Counted from the stretch's first letter, positions 1 to 6,708 are shown. The stretch is 6,880 nucleotides of DNA from an uncultured Pedobacter sp. (GCF_946479715.1 NZ_CAMLHF010000248.1:1-6880); one strand, 5' to 3'. Program-made: numbers and translations. The notes: generated by a model from the letters alone, not told the origin.

Positions 1-44
1 AGATTAAAACAACTGAAGCTAACTTATTATTCAAAAAAACTAAA

Positions 45-1175
45 ATGAGTACACAAACATTTGCAGAAAAGATTGCCAAAGCGCAAGATTTTCTTCCCAT
101 AAATGGAACAGATTATATAGAATTTTATGTAGGAAATGCCAAACAGGCTGCCCATTTTTATAAAACAGCATTTGGCTTCCAATCGTTAGCGTATGCAGGT
201 CCGGAAACAGGGGTGCGTGATCGGGCATCATATGTATTACAACAAGGAAAAATCAGATTGGTATTAACGACCGGATTAAAATCTGACAATCAGATCTCTG
301 AACATGTAAAAAAACATGGTGATGGAGTTAAAATATTAGCCCTATGGGTAGACGATGCTTACAGCGCTTTTGAAGAAACCACCAAACGTGGTGCTAAGCC
401 TTATTTAGAACCGGTTACTAAAACTGATGAGCATGGTGAAGTACGGATGTCAGGCATTTATACCTACGGCGAAACAGTACATATGTTTGTTGAACGCAAA
501 AACTACAATGGTTCCTTTTTACCGGGGTATAGGGATTGGAAAAGTGATTATAACCCTGTTGATGCAGGTTTACTTTATATAGATCACTGTGTGGGCAATG
601 TGGGTTGGAACCGAATGAATGAAACTGTTAAATGGTACGAAAATGTAATGGGTTTTGTAAACATTCTTTCGTTCGATGACAAACAGATCAACACAGAATA
701 TTCAGCCCTGATGAGCAAGGTGATGAGCAATGGGAATGGCTACTCTAAATTCCCAATCAATGAACCTGCAGAAGGCAAAAAGAAATCCCAGATCGAGGAA
801 TATCTGGAATTTTATGAGGGCGAAGGGGTGCAACATATTGCTGTAGCAACGAAAGATATTTTAGCTACAGTAAAGGAATTAAAAGCTCGAGGGGTTGAGT
901 TTTTAAGTGCACCACCTGAAGCCTATTACAGTATGATGCCAGAACGTGTTGGAGAAATTGATGAAGAAATAGTACAACTAAAAGAGCTTGGAATTCTTGT
1001 AGATTGTGACGAGGAAGGCTATTTACTCCAAATATTCACTAAACCGGTTGAAGATCGTCCGACTTTATTCTTTGAAATAATACAGCGCAAAGGGGCTCAA
1101 TCCTTTGGTGCAGGAAATTTCAAAGCCTTGTTCGAATCTCTGGAACGTGAACAAGAACTAAGAGGAAACTTATAA
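45..1175 (+). CDS. hppD: 4-hydroxyphenylpyruvate dioxygenase (HPPD)
   Basis: This enzyme converts 4-hydroxyphenylpyruvate and O2 to homogentisate and CO2, the second step of tyrosine catabolism, in the cytoplasm using non-heme Fe(II). The 376 residues match the usual bacterial length and hold two vicinal-oxygen-chelate domains, roughly residues 19-155 and 174-350. The iron triad is visible: His181 in LLYIDHCVGNV, His264 in GVQHIAVATKDI and Glu344 in LFFEIIQRKG. The C-terminal helix that closes the active site (FGAGNFKALFESLEREQ) is intact. ATG at 45 is chosen because the protein then begins at the usual distance before the first domain; the frame is open upstream to the window edge but has no other ATG. 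There is no Shine-Dalgarno sequence, only an A-rich leader. The upstream neighbour is outside the window; homogentisate 1,2-dioxygenase would be a typical partner but cannot be confirmed. The call is secure; the closest alternative, hydroxymandelate synthase, is unlikely given the overall match. Confidence 0.97.
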   Translation: MSTQTFAEKIAKAQDFLPINGTDYIEFYVGNAKQAAHFYKTAFGFQSLAYAGPETGVRDRASYVLQQGKIRLVLTTGLKSDNQISEHVKKHGDGVKILALWVDDAYSAFEETTKRGAKPYLEPVTKTDEHGEVRMSGIYTYGETVHMFVERKNYNGSFLPGYRDWKSDYNPVDAGLLYIDHCVGNVGWNRMNETVKWYENVMGFVNILSFDDKQINTEYSALMSKVMSNGNGYSKFPINEPAEGKKKSQIEEYLEFYEGEGVQHIAVATKDILATVKELKARGVEFLSAPPEAYYSMMPERVGEIDEEIVQLKELGILVDCDEEGYLLQIFTKPVEDRPTLFFEIIQRKGAQSFGAGNFKALFESLEREQELRGNL

Positions 1176-1243
1176 AAAAAATAGCTACTTTCGGGGTTCA
1201 AGGCTATAATGTGGAAATAGAGATTACTAAAGTTAACCGGATA

Positions 1244-2137
1244 ATGCTGTTTTGTACACACTTCAAAGCAGCATTTAAATTATTTCAAAAAAATGATCCA
1301 TTACGTTTAGCTGGAGCCACAGCCTTTTTTGCAAATTTTGCACTACCTCCTATCCTAATTATATTAATTAGACTCTTTGGATATTTTATTGACAGAAAAA
1401 TACTCGCTTCGAGAATGTTCGAACGCTTAGCCAGTATTTTGGATGATACAAGTACTGGACAAATCAGACAGACCTTAAGAAATATAAGAGGAATTGACCA
1501 TAAATGGTATGCAACTTTACTCAGTTTTATTTTCTTCTTATTTGTAGCCACTACACTCTTCACTGTAATTAAGAATTCTATGGATCAAATCTGGTCCATA
1601 GCAAATAAAGAACACGCAGGTTTTATGTTTAAAATGAAGTTAAGAGCACGCTCAATGATAATTATTTTGCTGGCCGGACTTTTATTTACTATGGGTTTTA
1701 TAACCGACAGTATTCAGGCATTTATAGGCTCGTATATAAACACAGCTGCTCCCACTTTTGGAAAAATATTTCTATCGATATTAAATCAGCTTTTATTTAT
1801 AGCCATTGTAATGATCTGGTTTACGGTATTATTTAAATTTCTAACTAATGGTAGGCCAACCTGGAAAGTGGCGCTAAAGGGAGGGCTGTTAACAGCCGTA
1901 TTATTTACAATTGGTAAGTATATACTAAGAATAATGCTTCCACTTAGTGGAATAGGAAACATTTACGGTACTTCTGGTTCTATTGTTCTAATTATGTTGT
2001 TCGTCTTTTATTCGTCTTTTATATTTTATTTTGGGGCCTGCTACATTAAGGTATTAAGTGACTCCAAAGAAACTCCTATACGCCCAATAAAAGGGGCGTT
2101 TGAATATGAAATAAAAGAAGTGTTAAAAAACACCTAG
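1244..2137 (+). CDS. YihY/BrkB-family inner-membrane protein
   Basis: This is a polytopic inner-membrane protein of the YihY/BrkB (UPF0761) family, whose biochemical role is not settled; older names such as ribonuclease BN or virulence factor BrkB are misleading. Numbered from ATG 1244 (297 residues), six hydrophobic segments lie near 25-47, 88-109, 136-156, 173-199, 208-228 and 243-267. Family-like stretches include LRLAGATAFFANFALPP before and in helix 1, and the Gly/Ser-rich NIYGTSGSIVLIMLFVF in the last helix. The start is uncertain: a GTG at 1211 would add 11 hydrophilic residues (MEIEITKVNRI). I prefer the ATG because GTG starts are less common and family similarity begins after it. The gene follows hppD by 68 bp in the same direction, so it could be cotranscribed. 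Its TAG stop overlaps the stop of the opposing small gene, with no terminator in between. The family call is good; the function is unknown. Confidence 0.85.
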   Translation: MLFCTHFKAAFKLFQKNDPLRLAGATAFFANFALPPILIILIRLFGYFIDRKILASRMFERLASILDDTSTGQIRQTLRNIRGIDHKWYATLLSFIFFLFVATTLFTVIKNSMDQIWSIANKEHAGFMFKMKLRARSMIIILLAGLLFTMGFITDSIQAFIGSYINTAAPTFGKIFLSILNQLLFIAIVMIWFTVLFKFLTNGRPTWKVALKGGLLTAVLFTIGKYILRIMLPLSGIGNIYGTSGSIVLIMLFVFYSSFIFYFGACYIKVLSDSKETPIRPIKGAFEYEIKEVLKNT

Positions 2138-2415
2138 CATACCTGAGGTTTGGAAATCTGCTCGAATCCATGCATTTCAAATACTGCCAGCTTGTTTAAT
2201 AAATTGTAATGTAAAGTTCCAAAGAAGTTAACAATCCCATCTTTGTTTTTACCTTCAATACAAATGTTTTCTTTAACAATCTCCTGGTGTTCTAATTTAT
2301 GATCAGCAAGAAGGACATCTTCATCCTGAATTTTCACATCATCTGCCTCAATTGAGAACTGATTTAGCAGCTTAGAGAAGCTTTGGCCGTTTAGCAATAG
2401 TTCTTTGATATTCAT
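2134..2415 (-). CDS. Hypothetical small acidic protein, 93 residues
   Basis: I do not recognise a family. Translation from the ATG at 2415 gives 93 residues beginning MNIKELLLNGQSFSKLLNQF and ending in Cys. A TTG six bases further upstream (2421) could also open the frame but is a weaker start. There is no signal peptide or membrane helix, so a soluble cytoplasmic protein is likely. The N-terminal third looks helical and amphipathic, the middle is rich in Asp and Glu (EADDVKIQDEDVLLAD), and the C-terminal part (IVNFFGTLHYNLLNKLAVFE) could be a small folded beta/alpha unit. The gene lies downstream of the outer-membrane beta-barrel gene on the same strand but is separated from it by a strong intrinsic terminator, so it probably has its own promoter in 2416-2463. 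Its stop overlaps the yihY-like stop by four bases (CTAG). The amino-acid mix and lack of antisense-type composition favour a real gene. Confidence 0.65.
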   Translation of the reverse strand: MNIKELLLNGQSFSKLLNQFSIEADDVKIQDEDVLLADHKLEHQEIVKENICIEGKNKDGIVNFFGTLHYNLLNKLAVFEMHGFEQISKPQVC

Positions 2416-2463
2416 GATCAATTTGATTTAAGTAGGGACGGAAGCATCATCAATTTTAAAGCC

Positions 2464-2501
2464 AAAAAGAAAGGGTAAATGATTTACATTTACCCTTTCT
2501 T
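2464..2501 (-). terminator. Intrinsic terminator after the beta-barrel gene
   Basis: There is a perfect 15-bp inverted repeat: 2467-2481 pairs with 2487-2501 around the 5-base loop ATTTA. Read on the minus strand, the stem is followed at once by a T run (complement of the A run at 2464-2468). It lies 26 bp past the stop of the leftward gene at 2527. On the plus strand the right arm is followed by TATAAAATG rather than a T run, so the element should act mainly leftward. Confidence 0.85.
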
Positions 2502-2526
2502 ATAAAATGTGGAAAACTTTTATTTA

Positions 2527-3114
2527 CTAGAACAACCTGTAAGCCAGTCCGAAAGTAAAAAGGCTCAGTTTGGTATCGTCATAGCCATCTTTTCCGATTT
2601 TAGAAAGTCCGGCTTCGTACCTTAGATCAAGACCTAAATTACCAATATCAACACCTGCGCCAAACTGCCAGGCGAAATTCTGTCCTTTAAAATTCCCTTT
2701 AAATACACTTCCAGCAGCCTGCCCAAATGACTGTTCATCATCCAAAATAAAGGAAACTACAGGGCCCGTATTTAATCTTAGGCCAACACCAGCTGCGCCA
2801 AGTTTTGTACCTACAAGTATAGGTACGTCTAAACTGGTAAATTTAACTTTATTTTCTTCGCCTGAACTCGCTTTTAGTGTGGTATTCTTTCCACTTAAAT
2901 AAAGCTCTGGCTGCAAATGAATACCTGCTGCACCAATTCGGGTCCATATACCAGCATAGTAACCTGCCCTATTGTCGCTGCTAAAAGTATTTTCCGTACT
3001 TAATTTTGAAAGGTTAGCTCCGGCCTTTAACCCCATTTGGAAGCTAGGCAACACCTGACTAAATGCCGCCAGATTTAAGCTAACAAATAATGCAGATAAG
3101 ATTAATTTTTTCAT
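2527..3114 (-). CDS. Outer-membrane beta-barrel (porin-family) protein
   Basis: This 195-residue exported protein is predicted to form a small beta-barrel in the outer membrane, of the OMP_b-brl_2/PorT-like type common in Bacteroidota. Residues 1-19 are a signal peptide (MKKLILSALFVSLNLAAFS) with likely cleavage before Gln20. The mature part shows alternating, glycine-rich strands: FQMGLKAGANLSKL (25-38), GYYAGIWTRIGAAGIHLQPE (51-70), FTSLDVPILVGTKLG (92-106), VGLRLNTGPVVSFIL (110-124), FAWQFGAGVDIGNLGLDLRY (147-166) and LSLFTFGLAYRLF (183-195). It ends in Phe, as barrel proteins often do. The ATG at 3114 gives a complete signal peptide. No TonB-box or plug domain is present, so it is not a TonB receptor. 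It is transcribed divergently from the histidine kinase and has its own terminator. The substrate or role cannot be read from the sequence; family members are usually annotated only as porin-family. Confidence 0.85.
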   Translation of the reverse strand: MKKLILSALFVSLNLAAFSQVLPSFQMGLKAGANLSKLSTENTFSSDNRAGYYAGIWTRIGAAGIHLQPELYLSGKNTTLKASSGEENKVKFTSLDVPILVGTKLGAAGVGLRLNTGPVVSFILDDEQSFGQAAGSVFKGNFKGQNFAWQFGAGVDIGNLGLDLRYEAGLSKIGKDGYDDTKLSLFTFGLAYRLF

Positions 3115-3179
3115 ATTAGAATGATTAGTATTTTGTTAATTAAACGACTATTACTATGTAAAACTAAGAATATTTTTAA

Positions 3180-3210
3180 TTTGTATCTAAATTACGTAGT
3201 TTTATCTTAA
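3180..3210 (+). promoter_or_regulatory. Possible promoter of the histidine kinase
   Basis: TTTG at 3180-3183 is followed after 19 bp by TATCTTAA at 3203-3210. The spacing fits the Bacteroidota arrangement (TTTG, about 19-21 bp, TAnnTTTG), but the second box has two mismatches. A start near 3217 would leave a leader of about 54 bases before ATG 3271. The assignment is weak because the region is very AT-rich. Confidence 0.25.
3189..3202. promoter_or_regulatory. Operator-like palindrome in divergent spacer
   Basis: AAATTACGTAGTTT is a 14-bp near-perfect palindrome centred between 3195 and 3196; only the fourth pair from the centre (T3192/G3199) departs from strict symmetry. It sits inside the spacer of the candidate kinase promoter and upstream of the divergent beta-barrel gene, where a dimeric regulator could affect either gene. 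Short AT-rich palindromes arise easily by chance, so this is only a candidate site. Confidence 0.25.
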
Positions 3211-3270
3211 AAGATCAACACAATATCATTGTTGTCCTCTTATCCCTCATTATTATTACCCTACTGTTTA

Positions 3271-5040
3271 ATGGATTTTACATTTAATTTATACTCGATT
3301 GTTCTAATTTTATTTGGCACAGTTACTCTTCTGCTGTCTTACTACATCTATAGAAAAGAAGGAGGAGCCGTTCGCTTTTTTGGCATTATGATGTTCTCAA
3401 GTGCGTTATGGTCATTAGCTTATGGCTTTGAATTGGCTAGCACTACAATTGAACAAGCAAAACTTTGGATAAGTATCGAGTATATAGGTATCTCCATTCT
3501 CCCATTATCCTGGCTTCTATTCTGTTTAAAACTATCTGGAAAGGATCATTGGTACCACAATAAAATTAATATGTCTTTTCTAATTGCCACAGCAGTTATT
3601 CCCATGTTAATGGTTTGGACAAATGATTATCACCATTTGCATTTTAAAAGCTACCATATGGATACTACCGGAGATTTTCCAATGGTTGCACTTGAAATGG
3701 GACCATCATTTTGGATATTCACTTTGTATTTCTATCTGTTACTGGCCACTGGAAGCTATTTGTTAATCATCACATTCCGCAAATCAGACCCCATTTACAA
3801 AAGTCAAAACTATAGTATAATAGTAGCGGCATTTATACCCTGGATAACAAACATCACTTATTTTTTGGGGTTTAGACCTTTCGGACAACTCGACATTACC
3901 CCCTTTGCTTTTATTATTACAGTATTTTTAATCACCATAGCCATCTATCGTTTTAAGCTCTTCGATATTTTGCCTGTTGCAAGAGAAAAGGTATTAGAAC
4001 TAATGCAAGATGGTTTCGTTATCCTGGATAGCAAAAACAGGGTAATTGATTATAACTCCTCTTTCAGAAGATACTTATCAGATATTAAGAAAAATAAAAT
4101 AATAGGAACTCAGATTGAAGCACTTTTTCCCGATCACAAAAAACTTACAACATTGATAAATGAAAGACAATCGGGAAAAATAGAATTAAAAATAGAAAAC
4201 CATAACGGATCATTTGAACTGGAAGCAGAAATTAGAACCTTAAATGAAAATCAGCTTAAATTAAATAGTGAGGCAGTCATTATAAAACTGCAGGACCTTA
4301 CTACACTAAGAAAGGAAGCGCTACGCTCTAAATCACAAACAACAGAACTGCAACAACTTAATCAACTTAAAGACAGGGTATTTTCCATAATTGCTCATGA
4401 TTTAAGAGGGCCTTTAGTTAACCTGGGAGAAATTCTTAAAATGACATCGGAAGATGTAATTACAATTGAAGAATTCAAAGCACTGTCGCCCACTTTAAGC
4501 AGAGACATTTCATATACCACAGAACTTTTAGATAACATTTTACATTGGTCTAGAAGCCAGTTAAAAGGTTATGGAATCGACAGGGACCTCTTTGATCTAA
4601 AAAACATCCTGGTCAATGAAATCAACTATCACTTACCAGCGGCAGAGGCAAAAAATATCCGAATAATACAAGATGTTTTTCCAGGTGAGATGGTTTACGC
4701 TGATAGATTGATGATACAGATTGTAGTTAGAAACATATTAAACAACGCTATAAAGTTTTGTAATGAAAATTGTGAAATACATATAACTGCTGTATATAAA
4801 AATGGGTTTATTGAACTTTGTATAGAAGACAACGGCGTTGGAATGCCAGAAATTGCACTCCAAAAAATACATAATGGAGATAACATATCCACAAGAGGTA
4901 CTATGAATGAGAAAGGCACAGGATTAGGCCTGGTGATATGCAAAGAGTTTATGGAGAAAAATGATGGCAAGCTTATAGTTAAAAGCGAACTAGGTAAAGG
5001 ATCTTCCTTTTGCATATATCTACCGGTAGATGTAAAGTAA
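3271..5040 (+). CDS. Sensor histidine kinase with 7TM N-terminal domain
   Basis: This is a membrane-bound histidine kinase that autophosphorylates in response to an unknown signal and passes phosphate to a response regulator. From ATG 3271 it has 589 residues. Residues 1-230 hold about seven hydrophobic helices and end in ITIAIYRFKLFDILPVAREK, typical of the HisKA_7TM sensor family. A PAS-like region follows (about 238-345, LMQDGFVILDSKNRVIDYN), then a short coiled coil. The HisKA domain carries the H-box FSIIAHDLRGPL with phospho-acceptor His376. The HATPase domain has the N-box NILNNAIKF (488-496), G1 box DNGVGM (520-525) and G2 box GTGLGL (549-554), so the kinase appears active. A TTG at 3229 would add 14 residues, but ATG 3271 places helix 1 next to the N-terminus. 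There is no receiver domain and no response-regulator gene in the window, so it looks like an orphan kinase. A terminator follows directly, which suggests a monocistronic unit. Confidence 0.92.
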   Translation: MDFTFNLYSIVLILFGTVTLLLSYYIYRKEGGAVRFFGIMMFSSALWSLAYGFELASTTIEQAKLWISIEYIGISILPLSWLLFCLKLSGKDHWYHNKINMSFLIATAVIPMLMVWTNDYHHLHFKSYHMDTTGDFPMVALEMGPSFWIFTLYFYLLLATGSYLLIITFRKSDPIYKSQNYSIIVAAFIPWITNITYFLGFRPFGQLDITPFAFIITVFLITIAIYRFKLFDILPVAREKVLELMQDGFVILDSKNRVIDYNSSFRRYLSDIKKNKIIGTQIEALFPDHKKLTTLINERQSGKIELKIENHNGSFELEAEIRTLNENQLKLNSEAVIIKLQDLTTLRKEALRSKSQTTELQQLNQLKDRVFSIIAHDLRGPLVNLGEILKMTSEDVITIEEFKALSPTLSRDISYTTELLDNILHWSRSQLKGYGIDRDLFDLKNILVNEINYHLPAAEAKNIRIIQDVFPGEMVYADRLMIQIVVRNILNNAIKFCNENCEIHITAVYKNGFIELCIEDNGVGMPEIALQKIHNGDNISTRGTMNEKGTGLGLVICKEFMEKNDGKLIVKSELGKGSSFCIYLPVDVK

Positions 5041-5070
5041 AATGCCCACAACTTGCGGGCATTTTGTTTA
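5039..5070. terminator. Bidirectional intrinsic terminator
   Basis: AAAATGCCC (5039-5047) pairs with GGGCATTTT (5057-5065) as a 9-bp stem with a GC-rich top, and two more pairs are possible inside the 9-base loop. Rightward it is followed by TTTTGTTTA and ends the histidine kinase, overlapping its stop codon. Leftward the complement gives a short T run and would end the 99-residue gene whose stop is at 5076. It therefore serves both convergent genes. Confidence 0.85.
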
Positions 5071-5075
5071 GACTT

Positions 5076-5375
5076 TTATTTACCTGTGGCGTCGTTTATA
5101 GCTTGCTGCTCTTTTAATGCATCAACATTATTTTTGTTACCAAAGTTTTGAGTTTTATCTGCAAAATAGTCTAGTATACCAACAATGGTATCTAAATTAT
5201 CTGAAACTCTTTGATGCATATCAGGCAGATCTTTCTCTAACCTTTTATCTCCAAGCTCTATATTATCAACTTCAATTTTCCCTATTTTTTGAATTATTGC
5301 CTGTTGTGAGTGCTGTAAGTCTTCTAATTCTCTTACGATTTTCTGCATCAATTCAAACTTCTTTAAAGTATCCAT
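5076..5375 (-). CDS. Hypothetical small coiled-coil protein, 99 residues
   Basis: I do not recognise a family. The 99-residue product starts at the ATG at 5375 (MDTLKKFELMQKIVRELEDL) and is predicted to be almost entirely helical. Heptad-like spacing of Leu, Ile and Val runs through about residues 4-45 and again near 50-75 (DMHQRVSDNLDTIVGILDYF), with a polar tail rich in Asn, Lys and Gln. It has no signal peptide, membrane helix or cysteine, so a cytoplasmic, possibly self-associating protein is likely. A competing open frame on the opposite strand (about 5117-5392) gives an aromatic-rich, implausible product and is rejected. The gene is divergent from the TPR gene across 181 bp and convergent with the histidine kinase, sharing its terminator, so it is probably transcribed alone. 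The heptad pattern, charge distribution and bracketing terminator make a real gene likely; the function is unknown. Confidence 0.7.
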   Translation of the reverse strand: MDTLKKFELMQKIVRELEDLQHSQQAIIQKIGKIEVDNIELGDKRLEKDLPDMHQRVSDNLDTIVGILDYFADKTQNFGNKNNVDALKEQQAINDATGK

Positions 5376-5505
5376 ATTCGTATTTTAATTAAGATTAATA
5401 TTCATTTTATATTATAATTCAACCAATTACCCTGCCAATATGTTTTGATTTTTTATAATGAGATCATCCGGACATCGTTATATACGTAAAAAAATAGGGA
5501 CAAAA

Positions 5506-5537
5506 TTTGCAATACCAACAAATAACTAATACTTTAG
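5506..5537 (+). promoter_or_regulatory. Bacteroidota-type promoter of the TPR gene
   Basis: TTTG at 5506-5509 and TACTTTAG at 5530-5537 are separated by 20 bp, matching the TTTG/TAnnTTTG architecture of the Bacteroidota primary sigma factor with one mismatch in the second box. Transcription would start near 5543, leaving a leader of only about 14 bases before ATG 5557. The rest of the 181-bp divergent spacer (5376-5505) is AT-rich, and I see no further convincing element or RNA gene in it. Confidence 0.5.
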
Positions 5538-5556
5538 TTGTTTAAATATTACCCGT

Positions 5557-6702
5557 ATGAAAAGAGCACTTCTTATATTTTTTGCAGTTATTTCTTGCCA
5601 GATTACTTACGGACAGGGTAAAGCTGTCCTTGATAATGAGAAACTACTGGAATATTACCAAACACAAAAATATATTGATGCTGCTCAATATTTAAAAACC
5701 ATTTATGCTGAAGATACTCAGGATGAAAAAGAAATATCGCAACTTGCTTATGCCAATATGATGGCCGGCAAACTTCCGGAAGCAGAAAAAAATTATTTAA
5801 AGCTACACGATAAACAGCCTCAGAATTTACCTGTATTATTTAGCCTTGCAAACATCAACCTTAGAAGAGGTAACGATGAAAAGGCGAAGGCTTATTATAT
5901 GGATATCCTTAAAATTGACAGCACAAATTTTACTGTATATAAGCAGTTAGCAAGTTTAAACAAGGGTGAAATGAATCTGGCTAAAATAGGTTATCTTAAA
6001 AAAGCGAACGAAATAAACCCTATTGATCCGGATGTGGTATTTGATTTATGCGAGCTATATTTTAAAATGAACTTTTTTGACAAGGCAAGTAATATATTAC
6101 AACCAGCCTTAGATGCCGACAGCACCAATCTGCAATTGCTCAAAATGAAAATGCCTATTAGTATGGCGAATAAAAAATATGATGAAGCGATCAAAACCGG
6201 AGAGAAATTATTAAGCTATGGTGATAGCTCAACCTTTGTTCTAAATAATCTGGGAAAATCTTATTTTTTCCTGCTTGATTATAAAAATGCTTTAAAGAAT
6301 TTTTTAGTGATAGAAAGCAAGTCGATGGACAGCGAAGCGCTATATTATGGCATTGGACTTAGCTACAGAGGGCTTAAAGATTATAAAAACGCTATCCCCT
6401 ACCTAGAAAAAGCAATACAAGAAGGCATATCAAGCAAAATTGCGAGTTATTATGGTTTACTTGGAGATTCATTTGAAGGTGTAAACAAGAATACTGAAGC
6501 AAATGCAGCTTACAAAAAAGGCCTCCAGTTCGAAAATAATGGAAGCTTATTGTATAATATTGCCCTTGTCTATGAAACAAAGCTTAACGATAAGAAGAAT
6601 GCAATTGACTATTACGAGCAATACTTAAAAACAATCAATCCTAAAGAACAAACAAAGCTGATCGGTTTTATCAAAAACAAGATTGCCGAATTAAAAAGAT
6701 AG
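5557..6702 (+). CDS. Exported tetratricopeptide-repeat (TPR) protein
   Basis: This 381-residue protein is a nearly uninterrupted TPR solenoid behind an export signal, so it probably acts in the periplasm or at a membrane face as a protein-binding scaffold. Residues 1-19 (MKRALLIFFAVISCQITYG) look like a signal peptide with cleavage before Gln20; the VISC at 11-14 also resembles a lipobox, so a lipoprotein is possible. About nine or ten helix pairs follow. The clearer units lie near 60-90, 91-124 (LFSLANINLRRGNDEKAKAY), 159-190, 225-258 (NNLGKSYFFLLDYKNALKNF), 260-292 (YYGIGLSYRGLKDYKNAIPY) and 329-362. There is no catalytic domain, and the chain ends shortly after the last repeat. ATG 5557 gives a complete signal peptide and lies just after a candidate promoter. 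The stop abuts the stop of the opposing ribE. Specific partners cannot be inferred. Confidence 0.88.
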   Translation: MKRALLIFFAVISCQITYGQGKAVLDNEKLLEYYQTQKYIDAAQYLKTIYAEDTQDEKEISQLAYANMMAGKLPEAEKNYLKLHDKQPQNLPVLFSLANINLRRGNDEKAKAYYMDILKIDSTNFTVYKQLASLNKGEMNLAKIGYLKKANEINPIDPDVVFDLCELYFKMNFFDKASNILQPALDADSTNLQLLKMKMPISMANKKYDEAIKTGEKLLSYGDSSTFVLNNLGKSYFFLLDYKNALKNFLVIESKSMDSEALYYGIGLSYRGLKDYKNAIPYLEKAIQEGISSKIASYYGLLGDSFEGVNKNTEANAAYKKGLQFENNGSLLYNIALVYETKLNDKKNAIDYYEQYLKTINPKEQTKLIGFIKNKIAELKR

Positions 6703-6708
6703 CTATCT
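6697..6708. repeat. 12-bp palindrome spanning two abutting stop codons
   Basis: AGATAGCTATCT is a perfect palindrome centred between 6702 and 6703. It arises because both convergent genes end in AGA-TAG (Arg-stop) and the two stops touch with no gap. It has no adjacent T run on either strand and a weak AT-rich stem, so I do not call it a terminator. Confidence 0.6.

Noticed and set aside
1..44. Possible 3' end of an upstream gene
   Set aside because: One frame is open to a TGA at 46-48 and another stops at 5-7, but 44 bases are too few to recognise a product or choose between them.
40..231. 63-residue minus-strand frame over the start of hppD
   Set aside because: It is antisense to the conserved first domain of HPPD and has an implausible composition.
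1186..1193. TACTTTCG as a promoter box for the YihY-family gene
   Set aside because: It resembles the TAnnTTTG box, but no TTTG or TTG lies at the required distance upstream, so the gene may simply be cotranscribed with hppD.
1205..1210. TATAAT just before the GTG at 1211
   Set aside because: Its position almost on the start codon leaves no room for a leader, and the Bacteroidota primary sigma factor does not use this box in the usual way.
1285..1563. 92-residue minus-strand open frame within the YihY-family gene
   Set aside because: It is antisense to a clearly conserved membrane-protein gene and shows no family features.
4695..5051. 118-residue open frame on the minus strand inside the histidine kinase
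   Set aside because: It lies wholly antisense to the conserved HATPase domain, has a Ser/Pro/Ile-rich composition typical of antisense frames, and has no recognisable domain.
5117..5392. 91-residue plus-strand open frame opposite the 99-residue coiled-coil gene
   Set aside because: Its product is a Tyr/Phe/Leu-rich chain that mirrors the helical coding strand; the minus-strand frame has better protein character and a fitting terminator.
5411..5438. TTGGCA-N16-TATAAT on the minus strand upstream of the 99-residue gene
   Set aside because: It resembles an enterobacterial sigma-70 promoter, but the window looks Bacteroidota and the spacer is AT-rich enough for chance matches, so I do not annotate it.
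5991..6194. Short minus-strand frames within the TPR gene (5991-6194 and 6392-6580)
   Set aside because: Both are antisense to well-formed TPR units, with no supporting motif or start context.
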